The notes beneath the pieces are model-generated. The model did not search any database. It had not been told where the DNA came from and saw only the letters and a program-made list of their open reading frames with translations. From NCBI GenBank assembly GCA_035610835.1, contig CM069453.1, positions 68,512,682 to 68,576,681 on the forward strand: a stretch of 64,000 nucleotides of DNA. Direction: 5' to 3'. The position numbers and the translations under genes are program-made. The DNA comes from Ophiura sarsii (taxonomy: Eukaryota; Echinodermata; Ophiuroidea; Amphilepidida; Ophiuridae). This document shows positions 56,801 to 60,141 of the stretch, piece after piece (within the stretch, counting starts at the first letter, position 1; each line of letters begins with the position of its first letter).

Positions 56801-58100
56801 GGGGTAGTTACATGGCTGTCATATGCATATCCAGTTGGTACCTCGTGGCTGTCGCATGCATATCTCATATGCATCTCATGGCTGTCACATGCATATCCAC
56901 TAGGCATCACATGGCTGTCACATGCACCTTTCATAGGCATCTCATGGCTGTCACATCCATATCCAATGGAGATCACATGGCTGTCACATGCACATCTGAT
57001 AGGTATCTCATGGCTGTCACATGCACATCTCATATATATCCCATAGTTGTCACATGCACATCTCATATATAGCTGTCACATGCACATCTCATATATAGCT
57101 GTCACATGCACATCTCATATATAGCTGTCACATGCACATCTCATATATAGCTGTCACATGCACATCTCATATATAGCTGTCACATGCACATCTCATATAT
57201 AGCTGTCACATGCACATCTCATATATAGCTGTCACATGCACATCTCATATATAGCTGTCACATGCTCATCTTATATATAGCCGTCACATGCACATGTCAT
57301 AGGTATCTCATTGCTGTCACAGTCAGATATTATAGGTATCTCATGGGTATATTGCATGAATAGGTAGCTCATTTGGTATCGCAGGAATATCACATAAATA
57401 GCTTATTGGAATCTGATGGATACCTAATTGGTATGGTGTGAAAAGCTCATTGGGTGTCACATGCTTTTTCACATGTACATTACATTGGTATCTCATGGTT
57501 ATCGCATGAATAGTTCTTCAGGATCTCATGGATTTCACATTGGAATCACATGTACCAGTCACCCACTCTTTGGTATTACACATGGATTCCACAGGTACAT
57601 CTATTATCACATGTACATCTCATACACATCCCCTGGTTATAACACAAACTGCTCATTGGTATCATATAGCAATCACAGGAATACTTTATCGATGTCAAAT
57701 GCATGTCTCATGTAGAATAAGATGAAGCATTGGAAGAGTTTATTTCATTATCAAACTAACTCCTAATAATGCTTTTATAATCATTATTCTCCTTCAGGGC
57801 AAATTCACCACCAAGTCTGATGTATGGGCATTTGGTATTACACTCTGGGAGATCATGACGCTGTGCAGGGAACAGCCCTACTCACAACTCGCCGATGAAA
57901 TGGTCATTGAAAACAGTGGACAATTCTATGAGAAATCTGGCAAACCGACGTTATTAACGCAGCCACTGAACTGTCCAAAAGACATCTACGATATCAAGAG
58001 GAGATGCTGGAGACGAGAGCCCAGTGAGAGGCCCACGTTTGAGTTTCTTCATACTTTTCTGCAAGCTAGGAATATAGGATATGAGCCACCCGTTGCATAG
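5722..58100 (+). CDS. DDR: Discoidin domain receptor tyrosine kinase, complete spliced gene (13 coding exons)
   Basis: Single-pass type I membrane receptor; in the DDR family the ectodomain binds triple-helical collagen and the cytoplasmic tyrosine kinase autophosphorylates slowly. The joined exons are 5722-5818, 8116-8227, 10810-11041, 15726-15873, 17895-18407, 22812-22895, 28837-28947, 39838-40206, 41416-41657, 46017-46147, 55202-55408, 56558-56792 and 57798-58100. Exon-end phases are 1,2,0,1,1,1,1,1,0,2,2,0, all matching the next acceptor, for a total of 2784 bases (927 residues). Order: signal peptide (about 1-28), discoidin domain (35-193), discoidin-like domain (197-366), stalk (368-449), transmembrane helix (450-474), juxtamembrane region with NPTY (529-532), kinase (about 622-915) with HRD 774-776 and DFG 794-796. 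The start ATG has A at -3 and G at +4. Human DDR1 and DDR2 are 913 and 855 residues from memory. It resembles both paralogues, so I use the undivided name. Exon joins are inferred from sequence, not from transcripts. Confidence 0.95.
5973..6118. repeat. Inverted repeat with TGACGTAA ends
   Basis: GACAGTGACGTAAC (5973-5986) and its exact complement GTTACGTCACTGTC (6105-6118) bound 146 bases that also contain ACGCGCGCCTA twice as a direct repeat. The ends include CRE-like TGACGTAA. It could be a small MITE or an intronic regulatory palindrome; it lies 155 bases after exon 1. Confidence 0.6.
6822..6963 (+). mobile_element. Degenerate tRNA-derived SINE, CTGACTCTGTGG family
   Basis: Opens CTGCTGACTCTGTGGTGCA, like the copy at 9078-9213. 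The B box has been replaced by A- and C-rich simple sequence, and the tail TTTGACCCGTTTTTTCTC and GGGTTAA remain. Confidence 0.6.
7386..7669. mobile_element. MITE with GTTGCCCTCA inverted ends
   Basis: The left end, ending TTGTTGTGTTGCCCTCA, is the complement of the right end opening TGAGGGCAACGCAACAATT. The right end also resembles that of the element at 38629-38988. Confidence 0.55.
8116..8227 (+). CDS. DDR: DDR exon 2: start of discoidin domain
   Basis: Encodes residues 33-69 and two bases of codon 70. It carries Cys35 followed by [10 protein letters not shown], matching the opening of the vertebrate DDR discoidin domain (CR.PLGM). The segment [10 protein letters not shown] (51-60) aligns with the first collagen-contacting loop, where human DDR2 has Trp52. 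The acceptor is TTCTCTTTACAG and the donor AAG/GTACAG, phase 2. Confidence 0.92.
8367..8721. mobile_element. TTAA-flanked MITE with long inverted repeats
   Basis: Bounded by TTAA at 8363-8366 and 8722-8725. It begins GGGAAGTGTCAACCCTAAAT and ends with the complement. The arms pair over roughly 100 bases, including a GTACATAAAAGTATAC-like stretch. TTAA flanks suggest a piggyBac-like or Kolobok-like source. No ORF of its own. Confidence 0.75.
8724..9013 (+). mobile_element. tRNA-derived SINE with extra 5' domain, copy 1
   Basis: The tRNA-like part at 8857-8935 has an A box TAGCTCAGTCG and a B box GGTTCGATTCG (8906-8916), so it retains a pol III promoter. About 130 bases upstream (GACACTACAAAACACGACAG..) also occur before the tRNA part in the - strand copy at 37384-37965, so they belong to the element. 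The tail ends GAGTTAGGGTTAAT. It is not a working tRNA gene: the acceptor arms do not pair. Confidence 0.75.
9078..9213 (+). mobile_element. tRNA-derived SINE, CTGACTCTGTGG family
   Basis: Begins GCTGACTCTGTGGCGCAATC, has a B-box-like GGTTCAATTC and ends in a GGGGGTTAGGGTTAAT tail. Related copies lie at 6822-6963 and, inverted, at 21040-21173. Confidence 0.7.
9231..9414. mobile_element. Fold-back MITE of 184 bases
   Basis: AAATTGAGATTATGTTGAAC at the left is the complement of GTTCAACATAATCTCAATTT at the right, and pairing continues to about 40 bases per arm. GGTGAGTAA occurs on both sides (9218 and 9449), perhaps remnants of the interrupted target. Confidence 0.7.
10810..11041 (+). CDS. DDR: DDR exon 3: middle of discoidin domain
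   Basis: Encodes residues 70-147. The diagnostic GGGAWCP (76-82) supplies Cys81, expected to pair with Cys185. IQGR (111-114) and the following Glu122 match the Arg105/Glu113 pair of the human DDR2 collagen site. The acceptor is TTTTCTTCCAG and the donor ACG/GTAAGG, phase 0. Confidence 0.93.
11983..12221. mobile_element. TTAA-flanked MITE, CACTTTCCACG family, copy 1
   Basis: 239 bases between TTAA at 11979 and at 12222. Ends CACTTTCCACG and CGTGGAAAGTG are exact complements. Nearly the whole element is repeated at 54821-55062, so this is one dispersed family. Confidence 0.85.
14487..14881. mobile_element. MITE with CGTCGCTGTTCTGTC ends, hosting a second MITE
   Basis: The left end CGTCGCTGTTCTGTCAAAAC pairs exactly with the right end, and CCTTCAGCATGTATAAAGT is again inverted inside. 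A related copy is at 50150-50406. A different element (14630-14762) is inserted in its middle. Confidence 0.75.
14630..14762. mobile_element. Small MITE with TATCCTTGGTGTAAGA ends, copy 1
   Basis: About 133 bases, opening ATCCTTGGTGTAAGA and closing TCTTACACCACGGAT. It contains TTTAAAGGATTATACAGC uninterrupted; the same sequence is split by an insertion in the copy at 37452-37742. Confidence 0.7.
15392..15605 (+). repeat. 19-base minisatellite, about 11 units
   Basis: Near-identical tandem units CCCCAACTGCTCATCCCTT. Because 19 is not a multiple of three and the unit lacks stops in these frames, two overlapping ORFs appear over it; neither is a gene. The uniformity suggests recent expansion. 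Confidence 0.95.
15726..15873 (+). CDS. DDR: DDR exon 4: end of discoidin domain
   Basis: Encodes residues 148-196 plus one base. The family-typical ending [10 protein letters not shown] (184-193) gives Cys185 and Cys193, partners for Cys81 and Cys35. The residue before VCM is Gln183, where human DDR2 has Asn175. The upstream acceptor is GTCACTTTCAG; the donor CAAG/GTATGT is in phase 1. Confidence 0.93.
16260..16335 (+). mobile_element. Short retroelement tail, TATATAGCGC..GCGCTTTACA
   Basis: An ATAATAATAATAAAT repeat leads into CTCTTATATAGCGC and GGCGCTTTACA. The same two motifs occur in the insertion at 37519-37657. They resemble a tail shared by retroelements in many animals. Confidence 0.55.
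17095..17770 (+). mobile_element. tRNA-derived SINE with internal G tract and 22-base tandem end
   Basis: The head has a B-box-like GTGAGTTTAAGCC (17147-17159) after CACACTCATAATCAGAAG. The body motifs CCTTGGGCTAGACACTTTAC and CACCCAGGTGTGATAATGGG and the end GAAAAGCGCTGTATAAA are typical of a widespread invertebrate SINE class. A run of about 21 G (17401-17421) interrupts it. The end is amplified three times as a 22-base unit containing AATTGGAAAAGCGCTG. Confidence 0.6.
17895..18407 (+). CDS. DDR: DDR exon 5: discoidin-like domain
   Basis: Encodes residues 197-367 in one 513-base exon. [32 protein letters not shown] and [10 protein letters not shown] follow the order of the vertebrate DDR discoidin-like domain, which packs against the collagen-binding domain. 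NNT and NFS are possible N-glycosylation sites. The end, [11 protein letters not shown], matches the family's W..FSEI.F.S strand. Acceptor TTACGTCCAG, donor CAG/GTAAGT, phase 1. GC content is visibly higher than in the flanking introns. Confidence 0.95.
18408..22811 (+). other. DDR intron 5
   Basis: 4404 bases, GT..AG. Holds a short TGTGATAGCTG repeat (20175-20215), an inverted SINE (21040-21173) and a two-unit 28-base repeat around 22536-22591. Otherwise AT-rich without recognised features. Confidence 0.85.
21040..21173 (-). mobile_element. tRNA-derived SINE, CTGACTCTGTGG family, inverted
   Basis: Read on the - strand it opens GCTGACTCCGTGGCGCTGTC, has a near-perfect B box GGGTTCGATCC (about 21097-21107) and continues into an AACCCGTTATTCTCCCCTG tail, matching the copies at 6822 and 9078. 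Confidence 0.7.
22812..22895 (+). CDS. DDR: DDR exon 6: extracellular stalk, first part
   Basis: An 84-base phase 1-1 exon encoding residues 368-395, Pro-rich and low in hydrophobics, as in the poorly conserved stalk between the ectodomain and membrane of DDRs. Acceptor TCTATATGCAG, donor AAAG/GTATGT. The donor region is duplicated 77 bases downstream. Identity rests on position, phase and open frame, because the stalk has no diagnostic motif. Confidence 0.8.
22888..22980 (+). repeat. Tandem duplication covering the exon 6 donor
   Basis: ATCCAAAGGTATGTCA at 22888-22903 recurs at 22965-22980, and the following GAGGGGACAGGG..ATATTGTGATG is also duplicated. An 18-base G run lies between the copies. 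The unit is 77 bases and carries an intact second splice donor at 22973. Confidence 0.85.
23829..24080 (+). repeat. Dispersed repeat, GGCGACAAGAAACCCTGTTC family, copy 1
   Basis: Opens GCGACAAGAAACCCTGTTC then GCCAAACGGACCTCTCAGG and an A/T-rich run with AAAATATTTTTTCC. Similar order (ACCCTGTTC or ACCTGTGCC, CAAACG.ACCT, A/T-rich run) recurs at about 42925-43100 and 46900-47170. Confidence 0.55.
25178..25460. mobile_element. Fold-back element rich in GTACC/GGTAC
   Basis: Arms at about 25178-25250 and 25388-25460 are inverted copies: the left contains ACAGCCAATTTCTTATGCC, the right its near-complement ending AAGAAATTGGCTTTGT. The centre repeats GTACTG and CAGTACC in both directions, so it can fold in many ways. 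Confidence 0.7.
26213..26653. repeat. 147-base tandem repeat, three units
   Basis: Units begin at 26213, 26360 and 26507, each with TCGTACCCCATAC. They are nearly identical, apart from a few substitutions and one missing base in the third. Since 147 is 49 codons, the - strand stays open as a 131-codon ORF with internal repeats; I judge that an artefact of the period. Confidence 0.9.
27858..28018 (+). mobile_element. tRNA-derived SINE, CCCTGGCTGAGTGG type
   Basis: The A box TGGCTGAGTGG (27872-27882) and B box GGGTTTGAATCC (about 27907-27918) are well spaced. The tail ends AGTATTTTAGGGTTAAA. The acceptor arms do not pair as in a true tRNA. Confidence 0.65.
28837..28947 (+). CDS. DDR: DDR exon 7: extracellular stalk, second part
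   Basis: A 111-base phase 1-1 exon encoding residues 396-432. It opens [17 protein letters not shown] and is rich in Pro, Glu, Ser and Thr, so it is probably flexible and O-glycosylated. Acceptor TCTTTCAACTCAG, donor ACAG/GTAAGG. Being symmetric, it or exon 6 could be skipped without shifting the frame. Confidence 0.82.
29764..29898. repeat. 68-base tandem duplication, two units
   Basis: Units start at 29764 and 29832 with GCATAC(T/C)TCTCTTATTACC. They are almost identical, so the duplication is recent. Confidence 0.9.
30608..30685 (+). mobile_element. tRNA-like SINE or tRNA pseudogene, Ala-like anticodon loop
   Basis: A 73-base tRNA-like segment with A box TAGTCTAGTGG, loop TTTGCAA (anticodon TGC, Ala) and B box GGTTTGATTCC. 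The acceptor stem pairs only partly (TCCT with AGGA), so it is not called a functional tRNA gene. Confidence 0.5.
31168..31277 (+). CDS. Possible alternative terminal exon of DDR
   Basis: After the good acceptor TTTTCTTTTAG at 31167 the sequence opens AC-ATG and is in the right phase to follow exon 7. It would add about 36 residues ([10 protein letters not shown].., [10 protein letters not shown]) and stop at TAG 31275-31277. Such a transcript would encode a secreted ectodomain without membrane helix or kinase. There is no motif support, and this could be chance. Confidence 0.15.
33515..33790 (+). repeat. Dispersed or flanking repeat, copy 1
   Basis: Contains CTGTAACCCATTTATCTGATG and TTTACACAATTGACATACAT, which recur in the same order and orientation at 36447-36690 on the other side of the retrotransposon. 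The copies have diverged. Confidence 0.65.
34050..36070 (-). mobile_element. 5'-truncated non-LTR retrotransposon (LINE)
   Basis: Read on the - strand: a reverse transcriptase ORF, then a 3' region of tandem units that each carry a GTACCATGTTTTATGTGCAA-like core and G-rich spacers (34050-34420). No endonuclease domain precedes the reverse transcriptase, and an in-frame TAA lies eight codons before the ORF's ATG, so the 5' end is missing. The boundaries are approximate. It is oriented against DDR in intron 7. Confidence 0.8.
34431..36062 (-). CDS. LINE reverse transcriptase, intact 543-codon ORF
   Basis: Reverse transcriptase of a CR1/jockey-like non-LTR element; it would copy element RNA at the target site. 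[52 protein letters not shown] and [13 protein letters not shown] follow the usual order of reverse transcriptase blocks, and YVDD is the catalytic motif with its aspartates. [14 protein letters not shown] thumb-side motif and a C-terminal region with [19 protein letters not shown] follow. There is no stop or frameshift, so the copy is young. The apurinic endonuclease found in full elements is absent. The first Met may not be the native start. Confidence 0.9.
   Translation of the reverse strand: MSTNNKSQPLIKPPPTIDPSNTKGVADSLNSHFASIGSDIRPLIHSELPAFLPAPAALPEIYPWEVFAKLSKISRKKAGGPDGIPATLIREFAYELCAPLTDILNISFSKGIVPPQWKRAIVVPIPKSSPAVWNKLRPVSLTDHFAKVAESFAIGWLMKDIDPNIDDNQFGNRKGRSTTHYLVKLLDKIYKHADKSKSLTRLVITDFSKAFDRVDHNVAIPKLLNMGARPSIIPWICNFLSQRLQCVRYRDKLSDWEQLKGGVPQGTLTGPATFLAVVNDAAINIDDKLSLKYVDDLTIIENTYVNKCSTIQSDIDKFSQWAADGNMLLNPSKCMSMDINFTKNPKEPVPIQLCGKDLQCTDVVKILGIKISSDLKWDIQVSDMIKRASGRLFMLTTLKRFGLPTEDLITIYIGYVRPLLEYAVPAWHPGLTERQHVMLERIQKRACKIILGYKYDSYQNAILSCNIQQLRPRRDHICFIFAKNLMRSSTFNMLLPSQREVVTGRMLRNGNHLTIPKVSTKRHANSPIPYLVKLWNNNLTNDY
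36170..36425 (+). repeat. Dispersed repeat shared with 46310-46515
   Basis: GAAATATTCCGTTTTTATCTCTC, GATTATGGCCA, CTTTCTGTATTCATT-like and CTGATCAAACTATAG blocks occur in the same order at 46310-46515 (ATATTCGTTTTTTTATCTCTC.., GATTATGGCCA.., CTGATCAAACTATAG). The middle is CpG-rich, with many GCGC and ACGC steps. Confidence 0.75.
36447..36690 (+). repeat. Dispersed or flanking repeat, copy 2
   Basis: Matches 33515-33790 in order and orientation (GGGCTTCTTTGG, TTGTAACCAATTGATTTGATG, TTTACACAATTGACATACAT). Confidence 0.65.
37452..37742. mobile_element. Small MITE with TATCCTTGGTGTAAGA ends, copy 2, interrupted
   Basis: Inverted ends TATCCTTGGTGTAAGA and TATCTTACACTAAGGATA. Inserted in the SINE and itself split by the element at 37519-37657. 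The uninterrupted copy at 14630-14762 shows the original arrangement. Confidence 0.75.
37519..37657 (+). mobile_element. Short retroelement insertion with target duplication
   Basis: Starts with an (AAT)n run, contains TTATATAGCGCACTGTGG and AGCGCTTTACA, and ends in an A-rich tract. It is flanked by AAAGGAT at 37512-37518 and 37658-37664; the empty site AAAGGATTATACAGC is seen at about 14690. Confidence 0.75.
38025..38340. repeat. 164-base tandem duplication
   Basis: AGAGGAATAATAATTAATG at 38092 recurs at 38256, and TGTGTACTTGGAATTGAGAG recurs likewise before each. The first unit also holds a CT microsatellite (38060-38090). Confidence 0.8.
38629..38988. mobile_element. MITE with GTTATGTTGTCCTC inverted ends
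   Basis: Left end GGCCAAAATCTTTTTTGTTATG..GTCCTC and right end GAGGACAACATAAC..GTTTTGGCC pair over about 31 bases. The interior is A-rich, with GGGCGGGCGG near one end and its counterpart near the other. Confidence 0.7.
39838..40206 (+). CDS. DDR: DDR exon 8: transmembrane helix and proximal juxtamembrane region
   Basis: Encodes residues 433-555. A short stalk end with NTT (447-449) is followed by a 25-residue hydrophobic helix (450-474) and a basic stop-transfer [11 protein letters not shown]. The cytosolic part is Asn-rich and contains NPTY (529-532), equivalent to the NPxY docking motif of vertebrate DDR1 for PTB-domain adaptors such as Shc. A further Tyr543 follows in DEPQYHVI. Acceptor TGTCCTCCCTTAG, donor GAAG/GTATGT, phase 1. 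Confidence 0.93.
40207..41415 (+). other. DDR intron 8
   Basis: 1209 bases, GT..AG. A 21-base inverted repeat (AATTCTGTTATACCCTTCACA around 40798-40818 and its complement around 40871-40891) makes a hairpin with a loop of about 50 bases. Nothing else stands out. Confidence 0.85.
41416..41657 (+). CDS. DDR: DDR exon 9: distal juxtamembrane region and glycine-rich loop
   Basis: Encodes residues 556-636. It contains [15 protein letters not shown], nearly the same as the segment just before the kinase in vertebrate DDR1, a part tied to kinase autoinhibition. [13 protein letters not shown] then gives the glycine-rich ATP loop GxGxFG (630-635). The exon ends exactly inside the loop at GAG/GTAGGT, phase 0, and Val637 comes from exon 10. 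Acceptor CCAATTTCAG. Confidence 0.94.
42253..42588 (+). CDS. Candidate acidic alternative exon between the two glycine-loop exons
   Basis: This open frame in intron 9 follows an AG at 42251-42252 and opens VHLALAEDD in phase 0. Joined to exon 9 it would read GEV-HL, as in vertebrate DDR kinases (GEVHLCE). It is then strongly acidic, with repeated E/D-G-D-F-E-G-like units and an EVEVEEV stretch. Two downstream GT sites keep phase 0: after 42531 (93 codons, GAG/GTATTG) and after 42588 (112 codons, AGC/GTATGT). If neither is used the frame stops at 42612, giving a truncated kinase. The acceptor tract is weak and no homologue is recognised, so this may also be a chance purine-rich repeat. Confidence 0.3.
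43641..43760 (+). repeat. 30-base tandem repeat, about four units
   Basis: ATTTGGTTCACTTTATGCGA recurs with a 30-base period at 43671, 43701 and 43731 (the last with changes), with a partial unit before. Adjacent units differ by a few bases. Confidence 0.85.
44010..44221. mobile_element. MITE with TACTGTAAAAGTGGAAAT ends
   Basis: The left end TACTGTAAAAGTGGAAATAT pairs with the right end ATTTCCACTTTTACAGTA, and GCGCGAA/TTCGCGC follow inside. About 212 bases. A related end is at 1661-1682. Confidence 0.75.
44433..44705. mobile_element. Related MITE with amplified right end
   Basis: Starts TACTGTAAAAGCTGAAATAT. The complementary AATATTGGCTTTTACAGTA appears at about 44632 and again at 44661 and 44688 as a roughly 28-base tandem repeat, so the terminus has been copied three times. 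Confidence 0.7.
46017..46147 (+). CDS. DDR: DDR exon 10: kinase N lobe with the ATP-anchoring lysine
   Basis: Encodes residues 637-679 plus two bases. VHMCEAED continues the glycine loop. [16 protein letters not shown] supplies the beta-3 lysine Lys669 and the NAR motif that vertebrate DDRs also have before the C helix. Acceptor TTGTTATTTCTAG, donor GCAAG/GTGGGT, phase 2. Confidence 0.94.
46310..46515 (+). repeat. Dispersed repeat shared with 36170-36425
   Basis: Same block order as the other copy, with a CpG-rich centre (GCGCATGCGG, GTACGCATGTG) and the end CTGATCAAACTATAG. Confidence 0.75.
49405..49505 (+). mobile_element. tRNA-like SINE, CGTGGCTTAGTGG type
   Basis: The A box TGGCTTAGTGG (about 49421-49431) and B box GGATCGAATCC (about 49463-49473) are both good. 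The flanking arms do not form a clear acceptor stem. Confidence 0.55.
50150..50406. mobile_element. MITE related to 14487-14881
   Basis: Shares GTGCTGTTCT, CCTTCAGCATGTATAAA, CAGTCTGCTCTAAACATG and the inverted right half with the copy in intron 3. It lacks the nested element found there. Confidence 0.7.
50553..50688 (+). repeat. 23-base tandem repeat, about six units
   Basis: Each unit contains GAGTATACTCGCTGACATG, in which GAGTATACTC is itself a palindrome. Two unit types alternate (TGTGATGAG and TGCGATGCG), which suggests doubling of a two-unit block. Confidence 0.9.
51180..51260 (+). repeat. Short tandem repeat, three units
   Basis: CAAGTATTCAGAGAT is followed by ATTTTACT or GTATCACT in three consecutive units of slightly different length. 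Confidence 0.8.
52266..52451. mobile_element. MITE with ACTGTAAAA ends and TTCGCG body
   Basis: Opens ACTGTAAAACACTATAATTT and closes AAATTAAGTGGTTTTTTTACAGT. The inside repeats AATTTCGCGAATT-like blocks in both directions. Confidence 0.55.
52528..52779. mobile_element. MITE, TA-flanked, TGTGAC family, copy 2
   Basis: 252 bases, TA on both sides. The ends TGTGACGCGATCAAGAGG and CCTCTTGATCGCGTCACA are exact complements and pair for about 35 bases. Same size class as 3530-3783. Confidence 0.85.
52714..53090 (+). repeat. 194-base tandem duplication including a MITE end
   Basis: 52714-52896 and 52908-53090 look identical over 183 bases. The unit starts inside the MITE and runs through its right end into unique flank, so it arose after the MITE inserted. 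Confidence 0.95.
54821..55062. mobile_element. TTAA-flanked MITE, CACTTTCCACG family, copy 2
   Basis: 242 bases between TTAA at 54817 and at 55063. Ends CACTTCCCACGC and GCGTGGAAAGCG. Most of its length matches 11983-12221. It ends 139 bases before exon 11. Confidence 0.85.
55202..55408 (+). CDS. DDR: DDR exon 11: C helix, hinge and gatekeeper
   Basis: Encodes residues 680-748. [21 protein letters not shown] holds the C-helix Glu686. [17 protein letters not shown] is the hinge, almost as in DDR2 except that the gatekeeper is Val715 (codon 55305-55307) rather than Thr. Acceptor CTCTCTCCGTAG, donor GTAAG/GTATGT, phase 2. Diverged copies of its 3' part lie in the next intron. Confidence 0.95.
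55443..55616 (+). pseudogene. Two decayed fragments of DDR exon 11
   Basis: 55443-55497 matches the last 50 or so bases of exon 11 plus its donor (AATGGGACGCACCCAAGGG.., GTCAG/GTATGTG). 55514-55616 matches a longer part of the exon, from TATGTATGATAGTGGAGTG (the hinge codons) to AAGGTTGTTAAGTATG, with deletions. Neither keeps an acceptor or a full frame. Confidence 0.85.
55627..56219. mobile_element. Fold-back DNA transposon, 593 bases, TA-flanked
   Basis: Begins CACAGTTCAACAAAAA and ends with the complement ..TTGTTGAACTGTG, with TA on both sides. The inverted arms are about 230-240 bases with modest divergence, and the centre holds an extra direct repeat of GAGCACACATTGA.TGGAGGAATAC. No transposase ORF. 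Fits a Tc1/mariner-type non-autonomous element. Confidence 0.85.
56558..56792 (+). CDS. DDR: DDR exon 12: catalytic and activation loops
   Basis: Encodes residues 749-827. [19 protein letters not shown] leads to the catalytic HRDLATRN (774-781), with Asp776 as the expected base. [10 protein letters not shown] carries the metal-binding DFG (794-796). Activation-loop tyrosines 802, 806 and 807 match the three of vertebrate DDRs. [16 protein letters not shown] is the P+1 loop. Acceptor CCTTCCTCAG, donor ATG/GTAAGT, phase 0. Confidence 0.97.
56793..57797 (+). other. DDR intron 12
   Basis: 1005 bases, GT..AG. About half is a minisatellite (56808-57300), followed by degenerate units to about 57720. 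Confidence 0.9.
56808..57300 (+). repeat. GCTGTCACATGCACATCTC minisatellite in intron 12
   Basis: A degenerate first part (56808-57060) repeats ATGGCTGTCACATGCA about every 30-33 bases. The second part (57060-57290) has nine or so nearly identical 26-base units with ATATAGCTGTCACATGCAC. The array starts 16 bases after the exon 12 donor. Confidence 0.92.
57798..58100 (+). CDS. DDR: DDR exon 13: end of kinase C lobe and stop
   Basis: Encodes residues 828-927 and [23 protein letters not shown] is the F helix region, [15 protein letters not shown] matches the DDR-specific G-helix segment, and [16 protein letters not shown] gives the conserved Arg that closes the kinase fold. As in other DDRs there is almost no tail after the kinase; the protein ends YEPPVA. 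Acceptor ATTCTCCTTCAG. Confidence 0.97.
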   Translation, partial: GKFTTKSDVWAFGITLWEIMTLCREQPYSQLADEMVIENSGQFYEKSGKPTLLTQPLNCPKDIYDIKRRCWRREPSERPTFEFLHTFLQARNIGYEPPVA

Positions 58101-58146
58101 GGTGCAAGAATGAATTCAGCATTAGTACATGGATTTCACCTGAGGA

Positions 58147-58300
58147 CCCTACATGGCTGTCACGTCACATATGGACCCTCCCTACATGGCTGTCACATGG
58201 ACCCTACATGGCTGTCACACGGATCATATATGGCTGTCACATGGCCTCTATATGGCTGTCACATGGGTCACACAAGGCTGTCACATGGGCCACACATGGT
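58147..58300 (+). repeat. ATGGCTGTCACATGG minisatellite in the 3' UTR
   Basis: About seven units containing ATGGCTGTCAC with spacing near 20 bases start 47 bases after the stop codon. The core is the same as in intron 12. Confidence 0.88.
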
Positions 58301-59897
58301 TCTAGCATGCATTGTAATGCTGCTACCACCTGGCATTATGAATGCCAATGGATTACACACAATAGGAACAATACAGACAGAATGTATTTATTTGACCCAA
58401 AACTCTGATGGTAGCTCAGCGTCAGATCAACTCGAGGAATTATGAAGACAATGAGTAGAATGTTGTTAACACAGATGGGTTAAACTCACAAACTGCAAAT
58501 TACAGTCAGTCTTTGTTTTCAGATATTCCCAAATATAGACAGGATGGTTATAGGAAGATGCACACATCATAGCGTGAAAACGTCCCAACTATTTCCGCTC
58601 ATATTCTTATGTGAGATATTCACCACATCTGTAGCTAAGTTCAGATGTGTGTATGAATCAAAGGACTTTGCCCTGTGTATGAGTATGTGGCATTTATTCA
58701 CCTGGTGGATTTTATTCATAGTACAGCAAGCCTTTATTTATAACGCCCAAGCCTAGCGGTACTACACAAAATATTACCTTTTTGATATATTCATTCATAC
58801 CCCAAGCCAAGCGGTACTATACAATGATACCTTAATATTAGCCATTCCTTGAGAAAGAAATCTATGTCAGAATTTGCGCCCAATGATCTGGGTCGGAACT
58901 AGACTGAAATTATCTGAAAATAGTAATTTCCTCGTGCTAAGCAGAATTTTTCAAATCAAATTTCTTATGAAAAAGTCTATATCTTGAAATGTGATTATGA
59001 AAACGTTTGTGTACCAATTCGGAGGTATTATGCAGGAATTTAACAACTTCACAGGCCCCATCTGCCAAGTATTGTGTCTAGCTATTCACAGTAAGGCGGA
59101 GTGGGATACAGATTGCACTTGTTTTGTGGATCAGTATTTTAGGGATAAGTCTGCAAATGTTTGGGATACCTTTTTCTTGAGATACAAATTATTTTCTATG
59201 TGAAATACAGTCGCGAGTCTTTAGCTTACATATTGTCATTGTCGCTGGGCTGCATTTCTGACATATTTCTTTCCATAAAATTACCAATAGAACATAGACT
59301 GTGTGTGTGTTTTTTATGAACAGAAGGCTGTAGAAATTCTTTTTACTTTAAATACTTTATGATATACATGTCTATTTTCAATTCCATTTGTCAAAATAAG
59401 TTAAGCCTTTTTTATTTTCTGTTAAGGTAACTGTTTGGATTGTATTATTCAGCAAGTGGTGAGCATTCTCATTTCCAGTCATCAGAGTTCAGGCTGCATA
59501 GTTTTAATTGTGGACTTTGCCTTTAAAACATGACAGATTGTATCCTTATGGTTGACACCCCAAAGGGTAAGAATCATGGATTGGGAACGAGAATGTCAAC
59601 CGGTGTTGTAATATTTAAAGTATGGTGCTTGATTTAGACTGAGGTGCTGGTAAACAGTAAGGCAGTTTGTCAATTTGTCATTTTTACCGGGCAATATCCT
59701 GGGATAGGAATATAAGACAAGGCAGCCATCACTTGTGTTACATCTTGTTACATTGTTGTGATAATGTAATGTAATTGTGACATTAATTGCTGCCTTATGC
59801 TGTATTCTATATGGCACACCTATTTGAAGATACTAAAATCTAAAAGTTATATTATTGAATAGCAACAAATTTCAGCCCTCGGTACCAACTGTGTTAA

Positions 59898-60141
59898 GGG
59901 CATTGCATACTCTCAGTTGCTGGTATGAGTGTTTCTAGAAGCTTGTTTGGAGTGTAAAAAACCACTGCTGCCTTCTTGACAAAAAGGCCCTTGTGAATGG
60001 GATTAAAGTCAACTGCAATCATTTCAGCATTTTTTGGCATAGTGACAGTTTTGACATTTTGGCGTATGAAACTGTTTGAAGGAAAATTAATGTAATAATG
60101 GAGCAGCTAAACGTGCTAAGCAATACCAGTATGTAATGCCC
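59898..60141. mobile_element. TTAA-flanked MITE with GGGCATTGCATACT ends
   Basis: 244 bases between TTAA at 59894 and at 60142. Ends GGGCATTGCATACT and AGTATGTAATGCCC pair with one mismatch. It would lie in the 3' UTR if a distal poly(A) site is used. Confidence 0.75.

Noticed and set aside
56765..57072. Repeated-peptide ORFs on both strands after exon 12
   Set aside because: They are minisatellite translations; the in-frame continuation of exon 12 past its donor stops within a few codons.
50553..57300. CRISPR-like arrays
   Set aside because: The repeats at 50553, 56808 and elsewhere are head-to-tail minisatellites without unique spacers, in an animal intron.
58991..59203. 70-codon ORF after the DDR stop
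   Set aside because: Composition is not obviously random, but there is no recognisable family, splice context or start signal. It is most likely 3' UTR.
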